This document shows, piece after piece, positions 1-11,935 of a stretch of 64,000 nt of DNA. The stretch's first letter is position 1, and each line of letters starts with the position of its first letter. The stretch spans positions 35,149,501 to 35,213,500 of the forward strand of contig NC_134150.1 of assembly GCF_033958435.1 (NCBI RefSeq), given 5' to 3'. The DNA is from Carettochelys insculpta (Eukaryota; Chordata; Testudines; Carettochelyidae). The position numbers and the translations under genes are program-made. Below the pieces are notes generated by a model, which saw only the letters and a program-made list of their open reading frames with translations, ran no database searches and had not been told where the DNA came from.

Positions 1-252
1 GCCACTCAGCCCTGAGTGAAGCTTTCTCCCTTTCCTTCACACATATTATGGAGTGTACAGCACATGGCTATAAATGTAGTGATGTTCTCATCCTCCAAGT
101 TCAGCTTCCTGTACAAACATTGCCAGTGGTCTTTTAAACAGCCCAAACCACACTCCATTGTCATTCTCCACCTGCTCAGCCTATTGTTGATCCACTCCTA
201 CCTGCTGTCAACATTCCCAGTAGATGGCTTCATGAGCCATGGCATTAAAGGG

Positions 253-425
253 TGATGTTCCCTGTAAGCTGAGCACTTGAGTGGCCACCCAGGAGAGATT
301 CAAGTTGCTCAGCTGATTGTCAGAGCATCCACAGCTGCCCAAAGCCAGCAGCATGTGTTTCTACTGGTGTTGCACCTAGCAAAATTTATTCCACGTATGG
401 GTGATAAAAATTAAAAGGAACATTG
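253..425 (+). mobile_element. hAT-like MITE nested in the Harbinger relic
   Basis: Seen: ends read TGATGTTCCCTGTAAGCTG and TTAAAAGGAACATTG, imperfect inverted repeats. The body (GAGCACTTGAGTGGCCACCC ... GTGTTTCTACTGG) reappears in reverse orientation at 11473-11670. Harbinger sequence continues on either side, so this element jumped in later. The flanking duplication is too decayed to call. Confidence 0.6.
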
Positions 426-1522
426 ATAGGCAGGGTTTCCCAGGATCACAATGGGCATTTGGACTTCTCCCATGGTAATCTTCTGGTCTGGGAAGAAAGT
501 CCCCCCCCCGCAGTGTTCTGAAAGATGTATGTGTCATACACCTTTCTGGATCAGCCTGCATTAGTGTCTGTGAAACACCCACAATGATCCACAAGTGCCT
601 GGAGAACCATAGTGAAATACTCCATCTGATTAATGTACTCAGAGGCTAGGTGGGCTGGTGGCAGAACTGGAATGTGTGGTGCCATATAGCACCCCTCTGC
701 CATTACAGAAACACATCTGTATAAAGCCTTCCACAATTTCATGCATGTTGCCCAAAGTCCGGGTCTTTCAGAGCAGGATGTGATGGATAGCCCTGCACAC
801 ATCCCTCAAAATGAGTCCAATGATCAACTTCCCCACTTCAGACTGATTGGTGACTAACAATCAGTAGCTTTCTGGAGCAGTCAGCTTGTATGGTGCAATT
901 GCCACATGCTTCTGCATGGGCAAGGCAGCTCTCATTCACATGTCTTTGCAGCACAGGGTGGGCGGGGTGGTGAGCTCAGGTCACTGTACCATGAAAGTGG
1001 ATTTTCTGTTCTGAAAGCTCTGCAGCCACTGCTCACCAGCCCAGGCACACATGACGATGTAATCCCACCACTCGGTGCTCGTTTCGTCAGCCCCCAAAGC
1101 AGTATTTCTCTGTGGTGATCCCCTCCATGAAGGCCACAAGAAAACTGCTACTGTGCATGGCAAGATCAGTGTCTGACTCCTCAGGAAAGGGAACACACAA
1201 ATCTTTCGGGGAACTGCCTAACCTCTCTGGCCATTCCATAATGGATTTAAAAGTAGCCATTCTTCTCCAAAATATTACCAGAAGATTACAAAGGGAAACA
1301 TCTGAATTGGAATTCATTTACGAATTTGCCACCTTTAACTTTGGCTTGAACAGAGATCTATAACTATCTTATGCATTACAAGGGCAATTTCTTCACTTTG
1401 ATAGTCACAGGAATGGGACACAACCTACTTAACTGGCTTCATTAACTGGTCCTACTAGTGACAGGTAACTCTCCCCCTCCAAATATATAAACCCCGGATG
1501 CTGTTCTTCCTCTTCATTTTCA

Positions 1523-1605
1523 TCTGAGGAACTGGGTTTTACCCACAAAAGCTCATGACGTGGTAATTTGTTGGTCTGTAAAGTGCCATAGGACTGTTTA
1601 TTTGT
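1523..1605 (-). mobile_element. SINE fragment (turtle tRNA-type SINE)
   Basis: Seen: TTCATCTGAGGAACTGGG, ACCCACAAAAGCTCATGACG and TTGGTCTGTAAAGTGCCATA, which are the reverse complement of the common SINE segment CACTTTAAAGACTAACAAA ... GAGCTTTCGTGGG. Both ends are truncated. Confidence 0.7.
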
Positions 1606-2079
1606 GACTCCTCAGTGTCACTTTGCAGCTTAAGGAATAACTTGACTGCCACTCATGACCTGTTAGTGAGACCTACCTGCATTTTCTTCAACAGCTCAGG
1701 ATCCATTCCCACAGACAGAGGGGGCAGAGCACAGAGCACAAAACCCATTGAAAAATGGTGCCAAATCTGGATAGAAACACAGCGTTTGCTGGGATGTCAA
1801 GTGATGTGACACAGGGCATTGGGACAGGACCCAGGATGCCCTGCTACTCCTCTCTGCCTTCCCATGAGCATCAGCAGCAGAAGAGGTGCTCTGTGGGATA
1901 GTTACCCAGAGTGTACCCCTCTGAATGCTGCTTCAAGTGGGATCATGCTGCTGCACGGGCAGCTGACGGTGCGGACACACAACAGCCCTTTTGCCACTGC
2001 GTCCTGTGAGCAGTGCTGTAGCGGCCAGCACTTTCCCTGTACAAAACTGTAGACAAAACCCTCAGGGCTGTCAAAACAC

Positions 2080-3715
2080 CCTTTCCCCCAGCACAGCAAA
2101 TTACAGCATTGTACAACACCCATGTAAATGGGCTCCCACCACTGAGAGCTGAATGCCAGGCACAAGGAGCTACAGTTCTTTGTTCAGGGGTTTATACAGA
2201 GTGTTGGGCCATACTTCCACTTTAAAGCACCGCTATAGCTGAATGCAGCTTCTATTTACCCCACTGAGATTTCTTTAACAAACTCTCTGATGTAATGTCT
2301 TCCTGGAAAAACATATTTGTCGCCCACGTCGTCATGGCACAAAGTGAGAAATAAAACCTTTCTGTGTTCTTGTCAGCTCAGATTTATAGTTCCATAGTAA
2401 ACAGATGAGATCAGCTTGAGAATGTGTACACCCTGTTACAGTAAACCTGGCTAATTAGTCGTAAAGAAAAATTAAAATCAATTCATTTTGAAATCTTACT
2501 GTACTTGAGTTACATTACACTACACTGAATTCAGAAAGCCTTGAAAAAGTGGCTAAGCCACTTTAGTCTTCATACACCACAGTTGGAAAACTGACACAAA
2601 GAGGTTAATACACTTTCAAGGAAGCAGAACCTTCTAATGGGCTGAGTCAGGAGATAGGCGTCTGTTCCCATTTTGGCCATTGATTCACTTTGTTACCAGA
2701 CTGCTGGGTTACAAAGAGCTGTTAGTCTAGTATTGTTTGCTTTGCAAACCACACCTCTTTATACTACTGGCAATCTAAATTACAAAGGTGGTCAGGCTTG
2801 GTTCCTGTTGAAAACAATGGTTCTGAGTGACACATCACATCCTAATTCATGAAGCACCTGCAGCAGGAATGGATTGATGGCTTTTCTCCCTTCTGGATCT
2901 GCTACTGGATCAGAGGGCGGGGGGGGGGGGGGGGGGCGGGGGGGCATTGGAACAGTCTTGCTACTTTCCAATCACACAAGTTGGAGAGTGCTTTTGTTTT
3001 GGTTGTTGATGAACTTGTTTCTGTAGCTTAAGGCATGTGCTATTCAAAGCACTCCCTAAATGGAAGAAAACATTAAAAGCAGGGGTGGGGGTGGGGGTAA
3101 GATGTCCTGTAAATACTGGTGTGAGCAACAAATCATTGAAAGTTTATACTATTAAGGCCATGTTTTGTGGTTCTGTGGAGACTCCAGAATAATCCCAAAT
3201 ACATGGTCTGGATACCCAGGTAAACCTCCAAGTATCTCAGTACTGGATCCTGTTTTTTGTTTGAGGTCAATGTGGTGATATGGTTTCTTTGTGGTTTTTT
3301 GGAAAGAGGTAGGAGAGGGGTTGCTAAATAGGTGATCTGTGGGACTGAAGTAACATGATGTTCAATTGCTGTTATCCAGGAACTGAAAAGCAGCCAATGA
3401 CTAAATCTCATTTTATTTCTATGTGGCAGTAGACTAGAGAAAGATCTGTAAGGTACAATGCTGAATCAGTGTCCCTGCAAGTACAGGATGAGTAGTGAAT
3501 GCACCCGGTGTTCAGAGATTAACATTTTATTAGAAAATATTTAAAATGATCAAATATCAGTTGTTGAATACATATCCCAAAGACTCAAGCCATGACATAC
3601 CTGTACATTAAAAATAACGTTATCACCAGGAATACCAAAAGAAGAAAATATATTAACTGAAAATAACCTGTGGTAGAAAATACAGATGAGGGATAATGGT
3701 CAAGTGAATAACATA
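2080..3715. other. Intergenic stretch without recognisable gene
   Basis: No open frame with gene-like properties and no repeat family that I recognise. It contains a poly-G tract (2919-2944) and a short GGGGGT repeat near 3083-3099. Confidence 0.6.
2919..2944. repeat. Poly-G tract (18 G, C, 7 G)
   Basis: Seen: an uninterrupted run of 18 G, one C, then 7 G. It can form G-quadruplexes and is likely to vary in length and to be hard to sequence. Confidence 0.95.
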
Positions 3716-4215
3716 GGCCACATCTACACTACCTTGATCTTTTGAAAGAAGTTCTCCTGGAAGATCTCTTCCAAAAAAACTTGTTTAGAAAGCTAGCACC
3801 CACACAGAAGAAAGCAGACTGAAAGATCGATCCACTCTTTTGAAAGGGAGTATCCACACGTCCCCATTTTTTCAAAAGAGTGGACCAGGGTTCAAAAAAA
3901 TCCGGTGCCATGAGGACTGCTTTTTCAAAAAAAGGGCCTGTGGAGCATTTACACATGCTTTTTTTGAAAAGATTTTGTAAGGAGGAGCTCTTCCTGGTCC
4001 AGGAGTGGAAGAGGGCTTCCAGAAGAAGATCTGCATTCATTTGATTTTGGATTGAAAGAGCACATTTCTTTGCCCACAAAAGCTTATGCTCCAAAATATC
4101 TGTTAGTCTATAAGGTGCCACAGGACTTCTTGTTGATTTTGTGTGCGGATGCTCTGAATGTTCTTTCAAAGAAGGGCCGGATTTTCTGAAAGAACGTGCT
4201 AGTGTACACACAGCC
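3716..4215. mobile_element. Non-autonomous DNA transposon (MITE) with internal SINE tail
   Basis: Seen: left end GGCCACATCTACACTACC and right end GTGCTAGTGTACACACAGCC form inverted repeats of the type GGCC..GTCTACACTAGC shared with the element at 61538-61956. Flanks are ATA and CTA, possibly a decayed 3-bp duplication. A SINE-like segment (about 4075-4135, GTTAGTCTATAAGGTGCCAC) is embedded. The 176-codon minus frame across it (3729-4259) is Ser/Lys/Phe-rich and not a gene. Confidence 0.6.
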
Positions 4216-5070
4216 CTACAGAGGTTCATCAGTTTAAACAATTCAAAAAGATTCATCATTCTTACAATTTATTGCAGTTAATAGTCTGGATTGTATTATT
4301 TTCCTACTGGTGGTGTCCAGCGAGATGTTCAGTATAGAAGCCTCTCGACCAGTCGATGGTATTTGAAACAGTTACCCTCAACAAAACCATCATTCACCCC
4401 ATCAGCTTGGCGTATTATCCATAGACATTACAGTCTTACAATACAGCTTCATTCTTGGACTCTTGGGCTCCCAGGCTCCAGTGATGGGTGTGGAGTGGTA
4501 CTGAAGTATCTCTGTTTTCTCAAGGTTTTAGGTGGGAGGTCAGGTTCCATTTCTCAGTCACAAGGCAGGGATCCAGTTTCCAAGGAATTCTTATCTGACT
4601 CTTGGAAAAACCTCTCTCCCTGTTTTTACCCTGTCTCTGCGGTCAGGTCACATCTGGCTCTGTTCATTTGTCAGCTGTCTGATAATTTACTATCTTCATC
4701 ACCTCATCCAGCGTAATGTGTTTTATCCTCCCCCGGGACATTTTTACGTCTGGAGTTACCTCCCCCAGCCTTTCTTGTGAAAACCGAGGTAGATGATTAA
4801 CTGTAGCTAGATCTCCCTCTTTTTGTCAGTAAATTATCCCTTGCCATCTCTTCCTGCCTTGTCTAGGTTTTAACTAACAATCTCATGAGATGTCTGACTC
4901 CTTGCTTTTGCGAGGGAGCCATTTAAAACAAAAGCCACACATACATAAAACATGAACAGCACACACAGTCACTGACACATTCCCACAGCAGCACAGAGAC
5001 TGACACTTCTACAGAGACACGCACTGACACAAACCAACACACACCCACCTACCCACACCTCCCTGTCACA
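4216..5070. other. Unclassified stretch, possibly LTR-derived
   Basis: The segment 4290-4930 is relatively C/T-rich, and AATAAA occurs on the minus strand near 4268-4275. This is suggestive of an old LTR in minus orientation, but no TG..CA ends with a duplication could be found. A short ACACACCCAC-type region at about 4980-5065 follows. Confidence 0.25.
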
Positions 5071-5084
5071 GAGACAGTTAGATG

Positions 5085-5250
5085 GTAAAACCCACTTCAT
5101 CAGATACTTAGTGTATTCAGATATATTTATATTTAGTATTACCTATGAAAGCTCATTACCCAATAAATAAAATGGTGAGTTTTTAAGGTGCTACAGGACT
5201 GCTTGTTTTTTGTGAATCTACAGACTAACATGGCTGCCCCTCTGAGACAA
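5085..5250 (-). mobile_element. SINE copy, minus orientation
   Basis: Seen: ACCCACTTCATCAGATACTTAG, GAAAGCTCATTACCCAATAAATA, AAGGTGCTACAGGACTGCTT and the head CAGACTAACATGGCTGCCCCTCTGAGA, the reverse complement of the SINE 5' head TCAGAGGGGCAGCCATGTTAGTCTG. Confidence 0.8.
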
Positions 5251-5823
5251 TTAAATGGGTAAGTCTGTACTGGGGGTGGTAGATGAATGAAAATGTCTCA
5301 TTAATGGATGCAGCAGAATACGTGCGGAAGGCAGTTAAAGTGGCAGCAACTAACTTTCTCCAAGACTTCAAATGTGCCTTCTTCCTGGGTCCAGTTTTTC
5401 TTGTGACCCTTTTTTTTAACCCGAAGGGATTAACAAACAAAGCTGTGTATTTTTGTATGCTAAGTTAGGGTGAAGAGTAACCATCTCTGCTGAAACCGTT
5501 CCCTGTACTCTGGCAACATGTGACTTCTGGACTTCGTATTCCCAAAGTACAGGAAAATATCTCTGCGGGTAGCACATAACTTCATTTTTTCCCCTAAGAC
5601 AGTGGTCACAGTGGATCCAGATCTGTTGGTAGATCCTGCTGCCTCTCCCCTCACTGACGTTCTGCTCCTGCCCTGTGCCTTGGAACTATCCCATAGAGAG
5701 CCTCCTTCTTGCTGTGCAAGGTGGGAGAGAGATGAGGGGGCACTGATGGCAAGGTGTCTCCATTCCTCCACCCCTGTACCCCATCTCCACACACCAAGGG
5801 GACATGACAAGGCTCAGGATGGA

Positions 5824-6442
5824 CAGGGTGACCATCCCGTATTGGGCCGGACAGTCCTGTATTTTGAGCACTAAAAAGGCATCCTGACTTATTTTTTTTA
5901 AAAGGGGATAATTGTCCTGTATTTGCCGCACTCCCCCTGCCTCCAGCTGACCTTTTCCCTCACCAGCTGCACAGGCACAAGCTGTTCGCTGGAGAGCGTG
6001 TACTGTATGTGAGTATGTGCTCACCAGCCACAGGAAGAGGAAGCCAGCAGGGGGCCCTAAAAAGCTTGGGGCTCTTTCTTGCCTTCCCAAGGCCTGGGAA
6101 AGCTGGTAGGGGAGCCAGCAGCTGCTACCTCCTGACTGTCTCCCTGAGGCTCAGGGAACTCGGAACTCAGGGGAGATCAGGTGGTTGCCACCTCCTTGCT
6201 ACCTCCCTGAGGCATGGGGAAACCAGGAGCACAGGTACCACTGCTGCCTCCTTCCCAGCTCCATGAGGCACAGAGAGCAGGGAGCCCACCTGCATGGCTG
6301 CCGCTCAGTTCCCAGCTCCCAGCACCTTGGGGGAGCTGGGAGGAGCACCGCCAGGTAGGCAGCCCTTGGCAGCTGCAGACAGGGAGCCTCTCTCCCAATA
6401 TCTCCCTGTCCTGTATTGGGATCAGGAGATATGGTCACCTTA
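5824..6442. mobile_element. hAT-superfamily MITE with perfect 8-bp target duplication
   Basis: Seen: starts CAGGGTGACCATCCCGTATTGG and ends CCAATACAGG-type sequence in inverse form (TGTATTGGGATCAGGAGATATGGTCACCTTA). It is flanked on both sides by AGGATGGA (5816-5823 and 6443-6450), an exact 8-bp duplication, diagnostic of hAT elements. Internal sequence is a GC-rich turtle-type filler (AGGCTCAGGGA, CCCAGCTCC repeats) without coding capacity. Confidence 0.82.
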
Positions 6443-6554
6443 AGGATGGAGGGAGCTTACTGGCAGCTTCTCCTGTGTCTGAATGTGCTCAGCATATTTT
6501 AACAGGCAATGTGCCTCTCTGTCACTCGCAGTGTGTGTGTATCCCTGTTGCTGT

Positions 6555-6578
6555 CACACACACACACACACACACACA
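6555..6578. repeat. (CA)12 microsatellite
   Basis: Twelve uninterrupted CA units, followed by further CACTCACACTC-like sequence. Confidence 0.95.
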
Positions 6579-6779
6579 TTCTATCACTCACACTCACCTC
6601 CTGACCCAACACCTACTTGTGTTGTTGTTACCTCTTTCAAAGTGTGTTATTTTAGGTTTTAGCTTGGTCTCTGCATTTTATAATTTTGATTTCTCTTGTG
6701 CTTAAATTGAATTCCTTGAGTAGTGAGTTCTAAAATGCGCAGCCCGCTGTGGCTGGAGTAATTATCATTATGGTGTTTA

Positions 6780-7540
6780 ATATATCTAGGTTTTTGGGTT
6801 CTACTGGTGGTGCCCATCTGCACTTTACTTCTATAACAAAATACAAAACAAAATTAATTTTGCACACGGACAGAAGAAATTAGGGAACACTGGCCGGGAG
6901 TCTCCTGAAGTCAGGCTCAAACTCCTGAAGACTCCTGCAGCCAAACTGGGAGACTGGCTGTGGTTCTCTGTTCCTAGACTGTTAGTGGCCAATGGAGCTG
7001 TGGCAGTGGTGCCTGTGGAAAGGAGGCAGCATGTGGAGCCCCCTGCTCTTTCTGCCAGCAACAGCTACTGGATGTGCCAGCCACTTTTGGGAGTGAGTGG
7101 GGATGAGCCTGAATGAGCGCCCCCAGCCTGGGAGCTGTCTGAGATAAGCAGGGCTCACCTGGAGCCTGGACCCCTGCCAAGTCCTGAGCCCCTTCCTCCA
7201 CCTCTGCCTCAGTCTTGAGCCCCTCTACCCCAGAGTCCCTCCCAGAGCCTGCACTCTGAACCATCTCTGCACTGCAATTCTGTGCCCCAGGCTCAGTGCA
7301 GAGCCCCTCTCACACTGAATCCCTTGGCTCAAGACCAGAAATGGCACACCCTGCACCCAACCCTCTTCTGGTGAAAGTGACTGGGGAGGGAGGAAGGCAG
7401 GATGGGAGCAGGAGTGGAGCCTCGGAGATGCAAAAGGGAAGGAGGTAGGGCCAGGATGTTTGGGTTCGAGTTAGATCTGGCTTTGCTCTTAAAATCAAAA
7501 AGTGAACTTGTGCTTGAAAATGCTGGAGACCACTGCCCCA
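6780..7540. mobile_element. Probable MITE-derived sequence (hAT-like ends)
   Basis: The stretch contains GTTCTACTGGTGGTGCCCATC ... AGAAATTAGGGAACACTG (6805-6892), related to the MITE at 253-425. It is followed by a GC-rich body (GAGCCTGGACCCCTG, CCCCTCTACCCCAGAGTCCC) that I recall from common turtle elements. The borders are unclear and no duplication was found. Confidence 0.45.
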
Positions 7541-10410
7541 AGAATACAGAGATAATTAGCTGTTGGGCCCACTGTTCATTCCATAACTCTCTTTTGGCAT
7601 TAATTTGCAGATGTTGAGATCTACTAACTGTAGAGCCTCTTCTTTGACCGTAAAATGGCTTGGTGGCATCCTGTATGCAAAAGTGTATTACTGTCATGCC
7701 TGTAATACTGGAAGCAATTGTTCCCAGACCTACAGTTACACAGCCCCTAACTGATTAAGCAAGCTTTCTCTTGCTTTGCCACTATCCTCCTAGTCTAAGA
7801 CACTGAGAAACACTAAGGTTAATTAATGACTGCTGTCCTGTAACCCCACATAAGGTGGGTTTTCAGCCTTAGTTACAAGTTAACTGCAGCTGTCAGCCAA
7901 AGTGAGCTGGCTTTCCAGATGAATTCGTCTCTCTGGTACCAGAGATCTACATGCAGTTTTCATCAAAACAAAACACGAAGAGGACTGCTACTTTCAGCTT
8001 GCATTTACTCTGTTTTGGTCTGCAATATCCTAGTTCTCTGTGGATTGGGTGATTGATTTATCCCTGCAGTTTCTTTTTCTCTACACCCTTGCTATCATTT
8101 ACAAGGCATTGTTTTCCTCTGTATTTCTTGCTGCTATCCCAAACTCTGTGACAAATGTTATATTGTTTTAAAACCAATCCCATTTCCCCTACTCATCCTT
8201 CCTTTCTGGTGTTTTGATTACATTGACCTCACCCAACCCATCCTGTTCTTCTGCTAAAGCAGGTCACGGTATAGAAATTTCTGGTTTTGATTTAGTCCCA
8301 ATTGCAGAACTATGGCCAAATCCTGAGATCCACGGTCAGAAGCAAGGCTAAGAGGCCATGTTTACATTACAGCACTATCTTGGTGTCCCCAGGCCAGCAT
8401 GGTCTCTTGTGTAGGCCAAAACTTCTAGCATGTAATATGACCTCTTGAACTATGTTGGCTAAACTGACAGAAACATTCTTCTGTTAGCATAGGTGCATCT
8501 GTCCAGGTTGTTTAGCTGGCAGAACTATTTTGGCTAGAGGGTGTGATATTTTTCACATGACTAGCTACATAGCTATGCACCCATATTGAGTCCAGGCACT
8601 TAGCTACATGGGGGTTTTCAGCCACCAGCGTGGTTACTCTTATAAAACTTTTTGGGTGCAAACCCCTAACATGGATGTTCTGCAGCAATGTAACTTTGCA
8701 CGTATAAACCCCTAGTATCAACCAACTGAACCCATGTGAATGGATGCAAACCTCCTATATGGATATGCTAACCTAATATAAATCATGATTTGTATTAGTC
8801 TACCTAACCCATCAGGAAACCAGTTTATAAGTCATGGATTGCACTAGTAATGCTATTGTTGTTATATATCTTGGTTTAAATAAAGGTTTAAATAAAGGTT
8901 TCAGGAGCTGATTTTAAGACATGATCCATCTTGCTTCCCATCTCTTGAATTCTTATTGTTTCTTGCATTTCTATCTCAAAACTGCCTCAGTTCCACTAAA
9001 TATCCCCTTCAACCATTACTCCATGACTTGTTTTTCTGGGTTGCGAGGAGCAAGCTGAAGGGTAGCCCTGCACCACAAACACTAAATTAATTCATTATAA
9101 AAATGTCCAGATTTCCCAGCATGCAATCTTCTTGAAGCCCAGAAATGCTGGCTTCTGTTGTCAGCCATAGCCCTTTGTGCTGCCAGAACTAGATTTATTT
9201 TCTATATCTTTTTTGATAGAACTGCTGTGTTTCTTCTGTCTACCCATGTGGTAAAATCTCCCATTGTAACCAGTCTGTTCTCTTCATAAACTCTTTGGAT
9301 CTGTGATCTTGTCCTATCGCACATCTGATAAGGAAAGCCTTAAGCAAACTGCTACTACCACCATCTTCCCTGGAATTGTAAGCCTGCAAGGATAGTATTG
9401 CCTTCCAAGAAATCAGCTGAGTGGAAGAACAGGTGAAAACAATCAACACACTTATTCATGCAATTACAAAAACAAAACAAAAAAGGATGCCTTCAGTGAT
9501 AGGCATTTGTAACAATAATTAAAGATAACAATATATTTGATGCCACCTCTCTTATCCTTTGCATGTTATTTGTCTTTTTAGGGCATGCCTGCGCAGCAAA
9601 AAACTTGGCCCAGCACCTGACCTAGCTTGATTCTGCAAGAGTGGGCAACAATAGCAATGATGATAATGGAGTGTGGGCTTCAGCATGAGTAGTACAAGTT
9701 CAGACTTTACCTTATTAGTCTGCTCTACTTACTTACCTTGTTCGTGTGTTCTACAGTCTGCACTGTGTTGCACTCATTGTTATTGTTACTTGCATTAACA
9801 GATTCGAGTTAGGTCTGATAGGCTAGCCCATGCACAGCTTTTGCTGTGTACACATGACTATAAACTCTTTAGGCCCAGAACTGTGTCTTTATAGTGTGAA
9901 TCAGTGCTTAGTATAAGACCTCAATCAATGCATGATGCATCCTGCCATACGAGAGGTGTCTACACAGTCTTTTCTAACTCTGATTTATGTCATGTGACTG
10001 AGGATAGGAAGTGAAGTTCCGACTCACTTCTGTGTGTCACACGCTTTATTAGGTGTTTCCATAGTACAGATATGTAATAATAAACATAATTAATAATCAT
10101 TGGTGTCATTCTATCCTGTCTTCTGTGGCACCGTGGTACCTGAGGTTATTACCCCCACTACATCCACCTTCTCCTTTCCTATTTCCCAGCCTGTTTTTTT
10201 TCCTGATCTTTTATGAACAGCCTGGATTTTTCATTTCCTCCTCTTGGAATTTCACTTCCCTATTGCATCAGTTCAGTTTGTGAGATGAAATTCTCCCCGT
10301 GATATTCTTTTTTTCCTGCTGTTGGACCTCTTCTGTCTTAGTGACATTTCAGACACTTCTCCTGCTGAGCTGGGTTTATAGCTCTTTTTCATAAGTCTTT
10401 TCTCTTGACA
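7541..10410. other. Intergenic stretch, mostly unclassified
   Basis: No gene seen. The segment at about 8350-8570 (AGGCCATGTTTACATTACAGCACTAT ... GTGATATTTTTCACA) resembles the turtle MITE also found at 19614-19905. The remainder is AT-rich single-copy-looking DNA. A small direct repeat, GGTTTAAATAAA twice, lies at about 8872-8897. Confidence 0.5.
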
Positions 10411-10414
10411 TTCT

Positions 10415-10560
10415 TATTTTTATATATTATTTGTATCACAGTAGTTCTTAGGCACAAGAAAACATCATGCCTCATGGCGGTAGGTGTTGTACAGACAAGT
10501 AACAAAGAAGGCAGTCCATGCCCCAGAATGTTCACAATCTATGTGACAGACAGAATGTGA
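10415..10560 (-). repeat. CORE-SINE/L2-like 3' tail repeat
   Basis: Seen: TTATTTGTATCACAGTAG, GTTGTACAGACAAGTAACAAAGAAGGCAGTCCATGCCCCAGAATG, a decayed form of the very common reptilian unit 'GTGCTAGGCGCTGTACAAACACATAACAAAGA..CAGTCCCTGCCCC'. Further copies lie at 41760-41860 and 59232-59345. Confidence 0.5.
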
Positions 10561-11472
10561 CAGGTGAATGAAAAAGACAAACAATCAGAGTAGGGTGGAG
10601 GATGAGATAATAACAAGAATAAAGTTTAGCAGAAAAGCAGAAGTCACATTATGTCACTTGCCTAAACAATGCCAGGCAGGAGTGATTTGCAAGCACTATA
10701 GTAGGGGTAAGTGCCAATAAGGCAGTTAAAGGAGGATAAAGTGGCAGCTTTATGAATTTTGTACGAGTGTGGTCTTTTCCTATGCGCTTGGGATGATGTG
10801 GGAATAAGGTGAAAGGAGAAGTAGACTATCAAGGCTGTAGATAGAAAAACCTCTTTTTATTGAATCAAGGATTTAAAAGTGTGGATCCTGCATGCAGTGA
10901 AACAAAGATTGGTTTGTAAATCAGAGTATATTAACTCTGAGTAGTTGGAACTGGACTGCAACTGGCTGCTTAGCACTATGGGTTCTAGCCAGGAGAGTGG
11001 AGGACATGCAGACCATATACCAAAAACAAATAGCATTTTGGAAGCTGATAGCAAGACAATCATACTCATCAGGGATGGGAAATAGTATGTTTTATTTCAT
11101 CTAATCCAGCTGAATCTATGCTATGATCTATCTGTAGAGGTCCGCCTCTAATTTGCAGGCTATTTTGAGAACCAAAGAGTAATTGATTTAGAGACATGGG
11201 AAAGGGAGGTGATTCTAGGAGAGTTTTAATTTCATGAAGTGGTCTGCAGTCAGAGAGCCCCAGCTCTAGCCCATCTCCCGAAGACAGTGCGGGATAATGC
11301 ACTACAGGACATTTTCCAGTACTATCAATTTTCAGATATCTCAAACAATGTCTCTTCCACCTCTTCCCTTGGTAGCTGATTCTGTTTCAATTCTGAGCCC
11401 AGATCTTGATAAGATTTGTTGGCACTCTGGAATTACAGGGACTGAGTTTAAACAAACTTCAATCCTCAGGAT

Positions 11473-11670
11473 CAGAGTTCCTTCTATTTTTTTTCCATTC
11501 ATGGGTGGAATAAATTTTATTATGTGCACTAAGGCATGTGTAGATCTGCACCACCAACAGAAACACATGTTGTCAGCTGCAGGTAGATGTGAGCACTTTG
11601 CTAATCAGCTAGGTGGAACCTGAATCTCTCCTGGGTGGCTGCCCAAGTGCTCAGCTTACAGGGAACACTG
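11473..11670 (-). mobile_element. hAT-like MITE, second copy of the 253-425 family
   Basis: Seen: starts CAGAGTTCCTTCTATTTTTTTTCC and ends GTAAGC-complement..CAGGGAACACTG. The body matches 253-425 in inverse orientation (TGAATCTCTCCTGGGTGGCTGCCCAAGTGCTCAGCTTACAGGGAA). Flanks CTCAGGAT and CTCACAAC agree at 5 of 8 positions, consistent with an old hAT duplication. Confidence 0.65.
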
Positions 11671-11829
11671 CTCACAACCCTTAAAGTCTGTTAGTGCAAT
11701 GCTGGATGTTTCATGCCTTTACTTGAATCTGACAAATTCTTCTATTTCAGTAGAGTTTTGAAATATTTAAAACACTATTGTTGTTATGACAATGAATTGA
11801 CTCTAGCAGGGATTTGCTCTGACTGAGCA

Positions 11830-11935
11830 TTGCCTGATGAATTAATTAAGTTACACAGGCATCTTGTAAGGCAGGTAAGAAGCTTTAGTGTCCCCATGAA
11901 ACAGGTGGGTAAACTGAGGCAGAATAGTAGACATT
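11830..11935 (-). repeat. MIR-like SINE fragment
   Basis: Seen: CCCCATGAAACAGGTGGGTAAACTGAGGCAGAATAG, close to the MIR/CORE-SINE motif 'CATTTTACAGATGAGGAAACTGAGGCACAGA', which is present in all amniotes. Confidence 0.55.

Larger units (their letters stand above)
1..2075 (-). mobile_element. Decayed PIF/Harbinger DNA transposon (partial, truncated by window edge)
   Basis: Seen: minus-strand peptide pieces in three frames match my memory of the Harbinger transposase of turtles. One segment (about 1000-1120) reads STEWWDYIVMCAWAGEQWLQ, a typical transposase N-terminal part. Another (about 560-680) reads EYINQMEYFTMVLQALVDH, the DDE-domain region following the metal-binding Asp. The frames are broken by stops and shifts, so no functional protein remains. 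The flank at about 1800-2075, ending near AGACAAAACCCTCAGGGCTG, fits the element's non-coding end. A hAT-like MITE (253-425) and a SINE piece (about 1523-1605) sit inside it. Its other end is outside the window. Confidence 0.72.

Noticed and set aside
3729..4259. 176-codon minus-strand ORF
   Set aside because: Lies across a MITE with terminal inverted repeats and an embedded SINE piece. The peptide is Ser/Lys/Phe-rich repeat translation.
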